Positions 17,858 through 27,026 of a stretch of 37,271 nt of DNA are shown piece after piece; position 1 is the stretch's first letter; each line of letters begins with the position of its first letter. The stretch spans positions 1 to 37,271 of the forward strand of contig JALQYE010000020.1 in NCBI GenBank assembly GCA_023254245.1. Direction: 5' to 3'. Below the pieces are notes generated by a model. That model was given only the letters and a program-made list of their open reading frames with translations, did no database searches and was not told the origin of the DNA. This DNA is from Emticicia sp. GTDB lineage: Bacteria > Bacteroidota > Bacteroidia > Cytophagales > Spirosomataceae. A program made the position numbers and the translations under genes.

Positions 17858-19396
17858 TTATTGGGTAATTTCTTTTACTTTTTGTAACCATCCAGCATAC
17901 CCTGTTTTTACAGTTTGATTGGTTAAATTGGGCGAAATGCTGCTTATTTTCCTTGCATTTAGTTCGTTTAGATGCTCAATATCTCTGTAAACACCACTTT
18001 TTAAGCCAGACAGATATGCAGCTCCAAGTGCCGAAACGTCGGGGTTTTGTTGTTTTTTGAGCGGTACACCTAATAAATCGGCTAAGAAATGCAGCACAAA
18101 GCCATTGCGGGTAAGTCCACCATTCACCGAAATAGCTTTTAAATCAACGCCCATATCTTTGTTCATGGCCATGATTACATCTTTGATTTGATACGGAATA
18201 CTTTCGAGAGCGGCTCTTACAATATGATTTTTGCTGGTACCGAAAGTCATGCCTTCGATGGAAGCCCTACGATTCATTTGCCAATGTGGAGCCCCCAAAC
18301 CACTAAATGCTGGAATAAGATATACACCTGCGTTATCAGCAATTTTTAAGGCCATTTCTTCAGTTTCGGCTACATCTTTAAATAAATTTAGCTCATTTTT
18401 TATCCATTCTATGGTCGAACCACAGGCTACGATTGCTCCTTCGAGAGCAAAATCAATTCTATTTTCGGTACTCCAACAAATCGTAGAGAGCATGCCATGT
18501 TCTGAAATAATGGGCTTTGAACCCGTATTCATCATGATTGAGCTTCCAGTTCCGAGAGTTACTTTTGCTGTGCCTGTTTCAAAGCAACCTTCGCCAAAGG
18601 TGGCCGCATGAGAGTCGCCAATCATGGCAGTAATTGGCAATATACGATTTACGATTTGGGATTTACGATTTAGATTTATTATGTCCAATTCAAAATCGCC
18701 AAACTCCGAACTTGACGCATAAACTTCGGGTAAGTTCAATTTCTCTAAGCCCCAAAGTTTCAGAATATCTTTATCCCATTGGAGCGTATGAATATTGAAG
18801 AGTAATGTTCGATGGGCATTCGTATAGTCGGTTTTGAATGATTTTCCGTTGGTCATTTTGTATAACAACCAGCAATCAACCGTTCCGAAGTAAACTTCTC
18901 TGTTTTCAAGTTTTTGCTTTAAATTTGCATCATTTTCGAGTAACCAAAGCAATTTCGTAGCCGAAAAATAGGGGTCAATGATAAGCCCTGTTTTTTGACG
19001 AATTAAAGCCCCCCAGCCCCCAATGGGGGAGTTTTCATATTGGTCTGAAATGAGTTTTTGGCAGATTTCTATTGACCGCTTACATGCCCAAACTATTGCA
19101 GGAGCAAGCGTTTGTCCTGTACTATCCCAAAGTACAAACGTTTCACGTTGATTACTGATACCACAAGAGGCTATTTCGGAAGTATTAAAACCCTTGCTTT
19201 GAAAATCTTGTAAGCAAAACGAAACAGAATCTAAAACATTTTGATAAATTCCTTCGGGGTCTTGCTCAACAAAGCCATTATCAAAATAATTAGTATGTAA
19301 ATCGGCGTGACCTTTGGCAACGGCATTTCCTTCTTCATCAAAAATGATACTTTTGGTACCTGATGTGCCTTGGTCTATTGAGAGGATATATTTCAT
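17858..19396 (-). CDS. FGGY-family carbohydrate kinase (glycerol-kinase-like; possible ketopentose/apulose kinase)
   Basis: ILSIDQGTSGTKSIIFD, GISNQRETFVLWD, DYTNAHRTLLFNIHTLQWD, LGTGSSIMMNTG, GGLTRNGFVLHFLADLL. Confidence 0.9.
   Translation of the reverse strand: MKYILSIDQGTSGTKSIIFDEEGNAVAKGHADLHTNYFDNGFVEQDPEGIYQNVLDSVSFCLQDFQSKGFNTSEIASCGISNQRETFVLWDSTGQTLAPAIVWACKRSIEICQKLISDQYENSPIGGWGALIRQKTGLIIDPYFSATKLLWLLENDANLKQKLENREVYFGTVDCWLLYKMTNGKSFKTDYTNAHRTLLFNIHTLQWDKDILKLWGLEKLNLPEVYASSSEFGDFELDIINLNRKSQIVNRILPITAMIGDSHAATFGEGCFETGTAKVTLGTGSSIMMNTGSKPIISEHGMLSTICWSTENRIDFALEGAIVACGSTIEWIKNELNLFKDVAETEEMALKIADNAGVYLIPAFSGLGAPHWQMNRRASIEGMTFGTSKNHIVRAALESIPYQIKDVIMAMNKDMGVDLKAISVNGGLTRNGFVLHFLADLLGVPLKKQQNPDVSALGAAYLSGLKSGVYRDIEHLNELNARKISSISPNLTNQTVKTGYAGWLQKVKEITQ
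18642..18676. repeat. ATTTACGATTT-type iterated repeat within the kinase CDS
   Basis: TACGATTTACGATTTGGGATTTACGATTTAGATTT; same unit at 24487-24507 and 28430-28450. Confidence 0.7.
19004..19036. repeat. GC-rich short repeat (AAGCCCCCCAGCCCCCAATGGGGGAG) within the kinase CDS
   Basis: CCCCCA-AT-GGGGG partial palindrome with strong local composition shift, typical of dispersed repeats in Bacteroidota. Confidence 0.7.
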
Positions 19397-19463
19397 TTTT
19401 TACTTTAATTCTCCTTTAAGGGTTAGGGCGACCGTCGCTACGGGTCTTACTTTTTACTTTTTT
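19395..19463. repeat. kinase/permease junction: TTTTTACTTT units flanking GGGCGACCGTCGCTACGGGTC
   Basis: TTTTTACTTT repeated on both sides of a GCGAC-C-GTCGC palindrome. Confidence 0.5.
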
Positions 19464-20403
19464 TATCAATAATTACGGCCAGTAAAATGACTAAACCTTT
19501 CACCACTTGCTGCCAAAATGGCGAAACATTGAGTAGTACCAAACCGTTGTTAAGGACTCCAATAATAACCGCCCCAATGACTGTACCCGTGACTGTTCCT
19601 ACTCCGCCCGAAAGTGAAGTTCCGCCAATTACAACGGCAGCAATCGAATCTAACTCATAGCTCGTGCCAGCGTTTGGTTGGGCAGAATTAAGGCGTGAAG
19701 TTACCAAAACTCCACCAATGGCTGCCATCATACCAGCAATTCCATAAACGGCCAGTTTGATGTTATTGATATTAATTCCTGATAAAAACGCCGCTTTTTC
19801 GTTGCCACCGATGGCATATATGTAGCGTCCGAAGGCAGTTTTCTTAGTAATAAAAACTACTATCAAAACCATAATGGTAGAAATCCAAACGGGAACAGGG
19901 ATACCCAGTAACCAACCCGAACCGATAAATTCAAAACTTGAACCGAGGTTTGAAATCGGAATACCTTGTGTATAGAGCATGGTTGCTCCACGGGCAATTG
20001 TCAGCATGGCAAGCGTGGCTACGAATGGCGGTAATGAAAACTTTGTAATAACCCATCCATTAAAAATCCCCATCATTAGCCCGATAATTAAGGCCGATAA
20101 AACGCTACCTAAAACCGTAAAGCCAATGAATAAATCAAGTGATTGGATAGCAATGCCATTTTTGAGTAAACCAGCACATACGGCTGATGTAAACGCCAAA
20201 ACCGAACCCACCGAAAGGTCGATTCCTGCCATCAGAACAATCAAAGTCATGCCCACCGAAATACAAATATTGACTGAAATTTGTCGGAGAACATTCCACA
20301 AGTTATTGGTTGTTAGAAACTTATCTGATAAAACACTAATGACCAAACAAAGCAAGAAAAGAGCAATGAGTGATTGTGATTTTTTGAGTAATTCTTTGTT
20401 CAT
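19447..20403 (-). CDS. RbsC-like sugar ABC transporter permease
   Basis: GMTLIVLMAGIDLSVGSVLAF, AIGGNEKAAFLSGI, GGTSLSGGVGTVTGT. Confidence 0.93.
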   Translation of the reverse strand: MNKELLKKSQSLIALFLLCLVISVLSDKFLTTNNLWNVLRQISVNICISVGMTLIVLMAGIDLSVGSVLAFTSAVCAGLLKNGIAIQSLDLFIGFTVLGSVLSALIIGLMMGIFNGWVITKFSLPPFVATLAMLTIARGATMLYTQGIPISNLGSSFEFIGSGWLLGIPVPVWISTIMVLIVVFITKKTAFGRYIYAIGGNEKAAFLSGININNIKLAVYGIAGMMAAIGGVLVTSRLNSAQPNAGTSYELDSIAAVVIGGTSLSGGVGTVTGTVIGAVIIGVLNNGLVLLNVSPFWQQVVKGLVILLAVIIDKKSKK

Positions 20404-20412
20404 CTCTTTATT

Positions 20413-21897
20413 TTAGATTGCGTATTTCAATAGTATGTCCTCGTTGGCTTCAGAGGTAAGTAATGTCGCTTTCATTTGTCCTTCCGACATTACCAAGATT
20501 CTATCAGAAAGGGCCAGTATTTCGGGAATTTCCGACGAAACCACTACGATACTTTTACCTTCATGAGTTAGTTTTTTTATAAGCTCATAGATTTCGTTTT
20601 TGGCATTGATATCTATACCACGAGTGGGTTCATCGAGTAGCAAAACTTTTGGGTTGGTTGACAGCCATTTGGCTAATACCACTTTTTGTTGATTTCCACC
20701 GCTCAAATTCACGCAAAGTTGGCTTTCAGATGGCGTTTTAATACCCAATTGTTTAATGTAATCATGAGCAACTGATTTTTCTTGGCTCTCGTTGAGTAAT
20801 TGGGTTGTTTGGAGGGTTGTTAGGCTAATATTAGAGCTAATACTCATTCCCAAAATAAGGCCTTCAGTTTTGCGGTCTTCGGTAGCAAAGGCAATCCCGT
20901 ACTGAATAGCATCTTTTGGAGATTTTAAGCTAACTGTTTGATTATCAATAGTAATCTCTCCCGTCATGCTGGCAGGATTCATACCGAAGATAGTTTCTAA
21001 AAGTTCGGTTCGTCCTGCACCCATAAGCCCAAATATGCCGAGTATTTCGCCTTTTTTTACATTAAATGAAATATCCTTGAGTTGGTCTTTGTTGGTAATA
21101 TGTGGGTGTTTGAGGTTGAGATTTTTAACTTCCAATATATTTTCATTCGAAAAATTAGTGGCAGTTTTCTTTTCAATCTTCACTTCTCTGCCAACCATTT
21201 TACGGATTAAATCCTGCTCAGAAGCTTGTGCCATTTCACCTGCATCAATGCTATTGCCATCTCGCATCACGTTGTAGGTATCAGCAATTTGAAAGAGTTC
21301 GTCCATTTTGTGCGAAATGTACACAATGGTTTTGTCTTCGTTTTTTAGCTCATGAATAATTCGATGCAGGTTATCAATTTCTTTATCGCTGAGTGCCGAT
21401 GTGGGCTCATCCATTAAAATGATTTGAGCATCAGTCAATAAGGCTTTAGCAATTTCAATGAGTTGTTGTTCGCCAACTTTTAGGTTTTGTATCAGCGTCG
21501 TTGGCGAGCTATTGAGTTGTAGTTTCTTTAGTAATTCTTCGGCTTTTTGATTCATTTTTTTTGAATCGAGCAAGCCCCATTTGGTATAGATTTCTTGTCC
21601 GAGAAAAAGATTTTCGGTGATGCTTAACGTGGGAATCAAGTTTAATTCTTGATGAATAATGGCGATTCCTGCTTTTTGTGCATCTTTAATAGTTTTAAAT
21701 TTTACTGTACTCTCATTCAATCGGATTTCTCCTTCATACTCCGTATAAACACCCGTGAGAATCTTCAGTAGCGTAGATTTTCCAGCACCATTTTCGCCCA
21801 AAATTGCATTTACTTTCGATGGGTAAAAGCTTAGATTTACCGCATTGAGAGCCTTTACGCCTGGAAATGACTTCGATATATTGATTGCTTGTAGCAT
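20413..21897 (-). CDS. RbsA-like sugar ABC transporter ATP-binding protein (two ABC domains)
   Basis: GENGAGKSTLLKIL, VGEQQLIEIAKAL, second domain GLMGAGRTELLE, NLSGGNQQKVVLAKWL, LLDEPTRGID. Confidence 0.95.
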   Translation of the reverse strand: MLQAINISKSFPGVKALNAVNLSFYPSKVNAILGENGAGKSTLLKILTGVYTEYEGEIRLNESTVKFKTIKDAQKAGIAIIHQELNLIPTLSITENLFLGQEIYTKWGLLDSKKMNQKAEELLKKLQLNSSPTTLIQNLKVGEQQLIEIAKALLTDAQIILMDEPTSALSDKEIDNLHRIIHELKNEDKTIVYISHKMDELFQIADTYNVMRDGNSIDAGEMAQASEQDLIRKMVGREVKIEKKTATNFSNENILEVKNLNLKHPHITNKDQLKDISFNVKKGEILGIFGLMGAGRTELLETIFGMNPASMTGEITIDNQTVSLKSPKDAIQYGIAFATEDRKTEGLILGMSISSNISLTTLQTTQLLNESQEKSVAHDYIKQLGIKTPSESQLCVNLSGGNQQKVVLAKWLSTNPKVLLLDEPTRGIDINAKNEIYELIKKLTHEGKSIVVVSSEIPEILALSDRILVMSEGQMKATLLTSEANEDILLKYAI

Positions 21898-21910
21898 CTT
21901 TTTAGAAAAG

Positions 21911-22531
21911 CTATTGTTCGCTTTTTGAGATTTTAATAGGTAAAATATTGAGTATTTGATTTTTAGTTTTACCTTTTTTGAGTTTGATAGCTCCAGTTAC
22001 ACTAATAATATTTCCGTTGATGATATTATTTAGATTTTTAGGAATGGCTTTTTCTCGAATAACTGTATTTAATGCCTCAGAAACTTTATTAAAATCAGCG
22101 TTGGTTTTGAAGTCAGTTAATTTTACTAATCCCGAAGCATCTCTGATGGCATTACCGAAAATATATTTTGTGTCGATGATTAGGGTTGTACCGTTTTGGG
22201 TAATGACTTTTAATTCACCTTCGTTTTTCTCAATTATTTTACCAGTGGCATTTACCATAAAGTAGGCCGATTCGCCAATTCCTAAGCGATTACCGTAGGT
22301 TTTGAATGCTGAGTCGGCATTTACTTTAGTAAGTGCAAGTAACTGATTGATTTCTATTGCTTGAGTGCTTTTCAGAATACCGTTGTAATAAAGCGAGTCG
22401 GCAAAGGTATTGAAATCGAATTTGGCATTTTTTTGAGAGTTTCTTTTGCTCAATTTTTCAAAATAAACCGAATTATAGAGCAACACGCCCAACAAAATGG
22501 CCAGAATTGTATATAAATAGCTTTTCTTCAT
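21911..22531 (-). CDS. DUF2291 family periplasmic/lipoprotein-like protein
   Basis: N-terminal TM, FGNAIRDASGLVKLTDFKTNADFNKVSEALN; position between SBP and ABC ATPase. Confidence 0.75.
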   Translation of the reverse strand: MKKSYLYTILAILLGVLLYNSVYFEKLSKRNSQKNAKFDFNTFADSLYYNGILKSTQAIEINQLLALTKVNADSAFKTYGNRLGIGESAYFMVNATGKIIEKNEGELKVITQNGTTLIIDTKYIFGNAIRDASGLVKLTDFKTNADFNKVSEALNTVIREKAIPKNLNNIINGNIISVTGAIKLKKGKTKNQILNILPIKISKSEQ

Positions 22532-22532
22532 T

Positions 22533-23438
22533 TTAATATTCGTTAGCGTTTGTAGCAGTTACTAATTCGACTTCAACGGGTACTCTTTGTGGGAATGTTT
22601 TTCGACCTTTAAAGTATTCATCGGCATATTGAGCGGCAGTTTTGGCCATTATTTTTGGGTATTGCATTCCTGTGGCAATGATTTTCTTCTCCTTTATTTT
22701 CTCAACAACTTCCGACGCTCCATCAAATCCAAACACTTTCACCTTATCGGCTTTTCCTGCTGATTGAAGAGCCTGATAAGCTCCCATTGCCATGGCGTCG
22801 TTTCCACAAAATACCGCATCAATGTCGGGGTTAGCTTGCATAATAGTTTCTAAAACTTCCATGGCTTTGTTGCGGTCGAAATCGCCACTTTGTTGAGCCA
22901 ACATTTTTAAATCAGGAAATTTATCAACCACCGAATGAAACCCACCTGACCTCGCCCAAGTATTATTATCACCAACTAAACCGATAATTTCAACATATTT
23001 CCCTTTACCGTTGAGAGCTTTTACAAATTCAATTCCGATTTCTACACACCCCGAATAATTATCCGAAAGAATCTGACTCGTAGCGGCATCGTCGACATTT
23101 ACTTCTCGGTCCATGCAAAAAACTGGGATTCCTGCTGTTTTGGCCTTCAAGATATTAGCGATTGAGCCATCGGCATCAGTAGGATTGAAGAGAATAGCAT
23201 CAAACCCCGAAGAAATAAGGTTCTCAAAATTATCAGCTTCGGTAGCTGGATTATTTTGAGAATCAAAGATTTTTGCATCATATCCCAATTTTCGAGCATT
23301 TTCGGCGGCTGATTCTGCCAAAACTACAAACCACGGATTATTGAGCGTAGAGATTACAACCGCTACTTTGGGTTTCTCTTGGTCTTTTTTGGGCGAACAA
23401 GAAAGAAACAAAATGAAAATGATGGATATATATTTCAT
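22533..23438 (-). CDS. RbsB-like sugar-binding lipoprotein
   Basis: Lipobox FILFLSC, VAVVISTLNNPWFVVLAESAAENARKLGYD, FCGNDAMAMGAYQAL. Confidence 0.93.
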   Translation of the reverse strand: MKYISIIFILFLSCSPKKDQEKPKVAVVISTLNNPWFVVLAESAAENARKLGYDAKIFDSQNNPATEADNFENLISSGFDAILFNPTDADGSIANILKAKTAGIPVFCMDREVNVDDAATSQILSDNYSGCVEIGIEFVKALNGKGKYVEIIGLVGDNNTWARSGGFHSVVDKFPDLKMLAQQSGDFDRNKAMEVLETIMQANPDIDAVFCGNDAMAMGAYQALQSAGKADKVKVFGFDGASEVVEKIKEKKIIATGMQYPKIMAKTAAQYADEYFKGRKTFPQRVPVEVELVTATNANEY

Positions 23439-24484
23439 TAATCAAATATTTGATATGGTGCCGATGGAGATGTTAGAGACAAGGCATGCCTTGTCTCTAC
23501 TGTATCAATAATTTTTAATGCCATTTCGGTTAAACCCGATTTTGAAATGCCATAATGCTCGAAAATCTCATTTTGTGAACCCGAAACGGTATGGTCGTCG
23601 GGTAGGCCGACTATTTTGAATTTGTTTCGGAAACCATTTTGCATTAAAAATGAAGCAATGGCTTCTCCTAAGCCTCCGTAAACTGAATGTTCTTCAACAG
23701 TAATAATAGGTTTGCCATTTTCGGCCAAATTTCCAAGTAGCCCAATATCCAAAGGTTTGATGGTGTGCATACTAACGACCGTTGCTTCAATACCATTCTC
23801 TTTTGAAAGTTTCTCTGCAGCTTCAAAAGCAGGTAGAACACCCTCGCCAGTAGCGATGAATGTCAAATCTGAACCGTCTCTTATGATTCTTCCTTTTCCA
23901 AATTGAAAAGAATTAAATGCAGATTTTTTTAGCCCGTTTGAATCAGCGTTGCTTGCATCAGCGTTATCTGCGTGCAATCTTGAAGGCATAGATTTTTTTC
24001 CAAATCTAATGTAGATTGGTTCATTAAATGAAGTGGCAGCTTGAATAGCCTGTTCTGTTTCGTAATTGTCAGCAGGAGCTACGATAGTAATATTATTGAT
24101 GGCTCTCAAAACCGCAAAATCGTGTAAACTATGATGGGTAGAACCCAACGCACCATAGCTCACGCCGGCTGAAATACCAATGAGTTTTACGGGATTATCA
24201 GAATAACAGACATCATTTTTGATTTGCTCCAATGAGCGAGCCGTCAGAAAACAAGCTGGCGAAACAGCAAACGTTTTTTTCTCCATGCTTGCCAACCCTG
24301 CTGCCACACCTACTAAGTTTTGTTCGGCAATACCTACCTCGACGATTTGTTCAGGGAAACGCTGCCCAAAAGGTACGAGTTTTCCCGAACCTCTTGAGTC
24401 AGAAGTAACAACGTATAAGTTTTTGTCTGTTTCTGCTAAATTTTGCAGGGTTTCAGAGAATACTTCTAAATTTGGTTTACTCAT
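23438..24484 (-). CDS. split transketolase, C-terminal subunit
   Basis: FVVTSDSRGSG..., VEVGIAEQNLVGVAAGLA, SYGALGSTHHSLHDFAVLRAI, FIATGEGVLPAFEAA; stop overlaps next start (TAATG). Confidence 0.92.
   Translation of the reverse strand: MSKPNLEVFSETLQNLAETDKNLYVVTSDSRGSGKLVPFGQRFPEQIVEVGIAEQNLVGVAAGLASMEKKTFAVSPACFLTARSLEQIKNDVCYSDNPVKLIGISAGVSYGALGSTHHSLHDFAVLRAINNITIVAPADNYETEQAIQAATSFNEPIYIRFGKKSMPSRLHADNADASNADSNGLKKSAFNSFQFGKGRIIRDGSDLTFIATGEGVLPAFEAAEKLSKENGIEATVVSMHTIKPLDIGLLGNLAENGKPIITVEEHSVYGGLGEAIASFLMQNGFRNKFKIVGLPDDHTVSGSQNEIFEHYGISKSGLTEMALKIIDTVETRHALSLTSPSAPYQIFD
23474..23499. repeat. perfect 26-bp palindrome TAGAGACAAGGCATGCCTTGTCTCTA inside the 3' end of the transketolase C-subunit gene
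   Basis: Read directly from sequence; encodes VETRHALSL. Confidence 0.8.
23935..23985. repeat. iterated (A)TCAGCGTT/ATCTGCGT repeat inside the transketolase C-subunit CDS
   Basis: AATCAGCGTTgcttgcATCAGCGTTATCTGCGTGCAAT; encodes LHADNADASNADSN. Confidence 0.7.
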
Positions 24485-24486
24485 TA

Positions 24487-24507
24487 AATTTACGATTTAC
24501 GATTTAA
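24487..24507. repeat. AATTTACGATTTACGATTT repeat in the gap between transketolase subunit genes
   Basis: Same unit as 18642-18676. Confidence 0.6.
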
Positions 24508-24566
24508 AAATGACGATTCTTCGCAATCTTTTGACAAGATACGAGTCTAAAATTGCCTTTTTTCAA

Positions 24567-25373
24567 TCATTTTAATTCTTCTAAAGCTAACTCATATTGC
24601 TCTTGACTTGGTACGCCATGATGCCATTTAAGTACATTTTCCATATAGCTTACACCTTTTCCTTTTACGGTATGAGCAATAATAAAGGATGGCTTTCCTG
24701 GTTCTAAAGGCAAACTTCTCAAAGTTTCAGTTAATTCTTCGATATTATGACCATCTACCTGACGAACTGCCCAGCCAAATGCTTCGAGTTTCTTTTCGAT
24801 GGGTTCCAGTCCCATTACTTCGGCGTTTGGAGCGGTTATTTGTAATTTATTGTAATCAAGAATGGCACAAAGATTATCGAGTTTGTAATGTGCCGCAAAC
24901 ATCATTGCCTCCCAGTTTGAACCTTCGGCCATTTCGCCGTCGCCTAAAACCGTAAAGACTTTTACAGGAGAATTATCTTTTTTTGCTGCCAGTGCCATTC
25001 CCGAACACATCGAAAGACCATGACCTAATCCACCCGTATTTTGCTCCATCCCTTTGATGTATTTAGTCGGGTGCCCAATGTATGGCGAATTATATTGGCA
25101 GAGAGTCAGTAAATCTTCTTCTGGGAAAAAACCTTTGTCAGCCAGTACTACATAAAGTGCTTCTACACAATGTCCTTTACTCTGCACGTATCGGTCACGG
25201 AGATTTGAATGAAAGTTTTCGGGCGAGACATTTATTATCTCGTTGTATAAGACATTTAAAATATCAATAATCGACAAACTTCCACCCGTATGCCCAGCTT
25301 TGGCATTGAAGATATATTTGAGGATTTTCCTTCGGTATTCTTTCGACTTTTCTTTTAATTCTACAACTGTCAT
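24567..25373 (-). CDS. split transketolase, N-terminal (TPP-binding) subunit
   Basis: GHTGGSLSIIDIL, QNTGGLGHGLSMCSGMALA, VLGDGEMAEGSNWEAMMFAAHYKLDNLCAILDYNKLQ. Confidence 0.94.
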   Translation of the reverse strand: MTVVELKEKSKEYRRKILKYIFNAKAGHTGGSLSIIDILNVLYNEIINVSPENFHSNLRDRYVQSKGHCVEALYVVLADKGFFPEEDLLTLCQYNSPYIGHPTKYIKGMEQNTGGLGHGLSMCSGMALAAKKDNSPVKVFTVLGDGEMAEGSNWEAMMFAAHYKLDNLCAILDYNKLQITAPNAEVMGLEPIEKKLEAFGWAVRQVDGHNIEELTETLRSLPLEPGKPSFIIAHTVKGKGVSYMENVLKWHHGVPSQEQYELALEELK

Positions 25374-25435
25374 TTTTATTTTTCTTTGGTAAAAGCTACT
25401 TTTAAATGCCGTAAAATTCTTAAAACTGGGCCTAT

Positions 25436-26995
25436 TTACCTGTTTTTTCTGATTGTAACAATAACTCGCTGATACCTTGTGAGAGCAGGAGAACCATTGT
25501 CTGTTGCCTCAAAAACCAAATGGATTGTTTGTCCAGCTACAGCATCTTTTGGAATCTGAATCTCGGTTTGTAGGGCTTCTGGTTTTGTAATAGTTACTCT
25601 GTTCGGATAACTTCCCACTTCTAACTGCCACCATTTAGTAGAAATCTTATTTCCATCGACATCCGAAACAGACCCATTTAGTCGAATTTTATCTCCAGCC
25701 GCAGCCATAATGTTTAGTGGGCCTTCAACCTTTACGATTGGCTCGTGGTTCGCATCCGTAAATTTTGGTGTAACCGACCATTTTAAGCGTGCAGCAAAAT
25801 CAGCCTGAGCATTTGGAAAAAAGTTAGGAAAGGCATTGGTTCGTTGTTGAGCATTGACATTACTGAGTGTATTGGCCATTGCAGCGGCACTGGTATCGCT
25901 CACCGAAAATGAAATATTCAAACCATCTCGTCCGCCAGTGCTTCGACCTCCCCAACCGCCATAAGAGCCTGATTCATAAGCACGCAGACCATTCCCGAGC
26001 ATATTCATAAATGTATGATTATCGCCTTCGCCCAGCCACGAACCTTTTGTTTGCACGGGCATCCAGACGGCGTAGCCCATTTTCTTTAGTTCTTCGTTTG
26101 AGTATCCTGACAAACCAAAATAATCTAAAATATCGCCTTTAACCATTTGCTTACCATCGCCCCAAACCCTGTATAGTGCTCCTAATGCTCCACGGTCACT
26201 TACATTTTCTTTCATCCAAGAAGCAGTTAACAAGGGTGCATCTTCTTCTTTCGCTCGGAGTTGAGCCCCGTAACCATAATTAGGCCCACCACTAAACTGA
26301 CGGTATTCTATTTCTGGCCAGTTGGGTTTTATGTAGGTTGCATAGGTATCATCTTGGTCGCCAGAGGGCAATAAGACTACTTTTCGTGCTATTTTATTTT
26401 TAATTGCCTCCCATTCGGTGGTATATTCGTATTGATTCTGAATTGATTTCAAGGCACGAGCAATCGTGCTTTGTCCGCCCCAAGCTGTGATGAAAAGCTG
26501 TCCAGGCTTATTATCTAAAATCAAGGATTTAATGAGGTTAGAGCCAGGTGTATCTTTAGAAATATCGCCGTCGAACTCAATATTTCCGAATCTGATTTTT
26601 GATTTTAGCAAACTCGGAGCAGGATAATTGGGGTTATGAATTTTCAGATTTGGATATACTTTTTCGTAGGCATCAACAATATCATGAATAAATCTTTCGT
26701 CTTTAGCCCATCGCCACGAGTCACACGGGCACATGTTTAGTCCAAAACGAGCATATTCTCGGCCAGGAACAAACCATTTCGTGCCTTTACCATCGCCTTT
26801 CCAATGAAACCCACTACTGGCATAAATTAGCCCTTCGATGTTTAAGTCGGAACTATAGAGTAAAAAACGAATGAGTGAATTATTATCATCTAACTCTGGG
26901 TCGGCGGTGATAATGATGCGAGGCTTTTCTTGAGCATTCACAATAACAGAAATACTCATTAGCAGATACAGAAGCACCAGTAGTTTATTTTTCAT
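25436..26995 (-). CDS. secreted DUF1593 (Sde182-like, nucleoside-hydrolase-like) protein, paralog 1
   Basis: Signal peptide, ITADPELDDNNSLIRFLLYS, ITAWGGQSTIARALKSIQ, C-terminal Ig-like DVDGNKISTKWWQLEVGSYP. Confidence 0.85.
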   Translation of the reverse strand: MKNKLLVLLYLLMSISVIVNAQEKPRIIITADPELDDNNSLIRFLLYSSDLNIEGLIYASSGFHWKGDGKGTKWFVPGREYARFGLNMCPCDSWRWAKDERFIHDIVDAYEKVYPNLKIHNPNYPAPSLLKSKIRFGNIEFDGDISKDTPGSNLIKSLILDNKPGQLFITAWGGQSTIARALKSIQNQYEYTTEWEAIKNKIARKVVLLPSGDQDDTYATYIKPNWPEIEYRQFSGGPNYGYGAQLRAKEEDAPLLTASWMKENVSDRGALGALYRVWGDGKQMVKGDILDYFGLSGYSNEELKKMGYAVWMPVQTKGSWLGEGDNHTFMNMLGNGLRAYESGSYGGWGGRSTGGRDGLNISFSVSDTSAAAMANTLSNVNAQQRTNAFPNFFPNAQADFAARLKWSVTPKFTDANHEPIVKVEGPLNIMAAAGDKIRLNGSVSDVDGNKISTKWWQLEVGSYPNRVTITKPEALQTEIQIPKDAVAGQTIHLVFEATDNGSPALTRYQRVIVTIRKNR

Positions 26996-27026
26996 GATTT
27001 TATTGTTTTATAGCCGAATATCTCGA

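Noticed and set aside
17858-19396. Calling the kinase glpK
   Set aside because: Glycerol-kinase-like motifs are present, but the operon context (isomerase, split transketolase, pentose-type ABC importer) argues against a simple glycerol kinase; left as FGGY
23438-24484. Transketolase C-subunit as a pseudogene because of repeat-derived segments
   Set aside because: Frame is intact, catalytic and interface motifs are preserved and it is translationally coupled to the next gene
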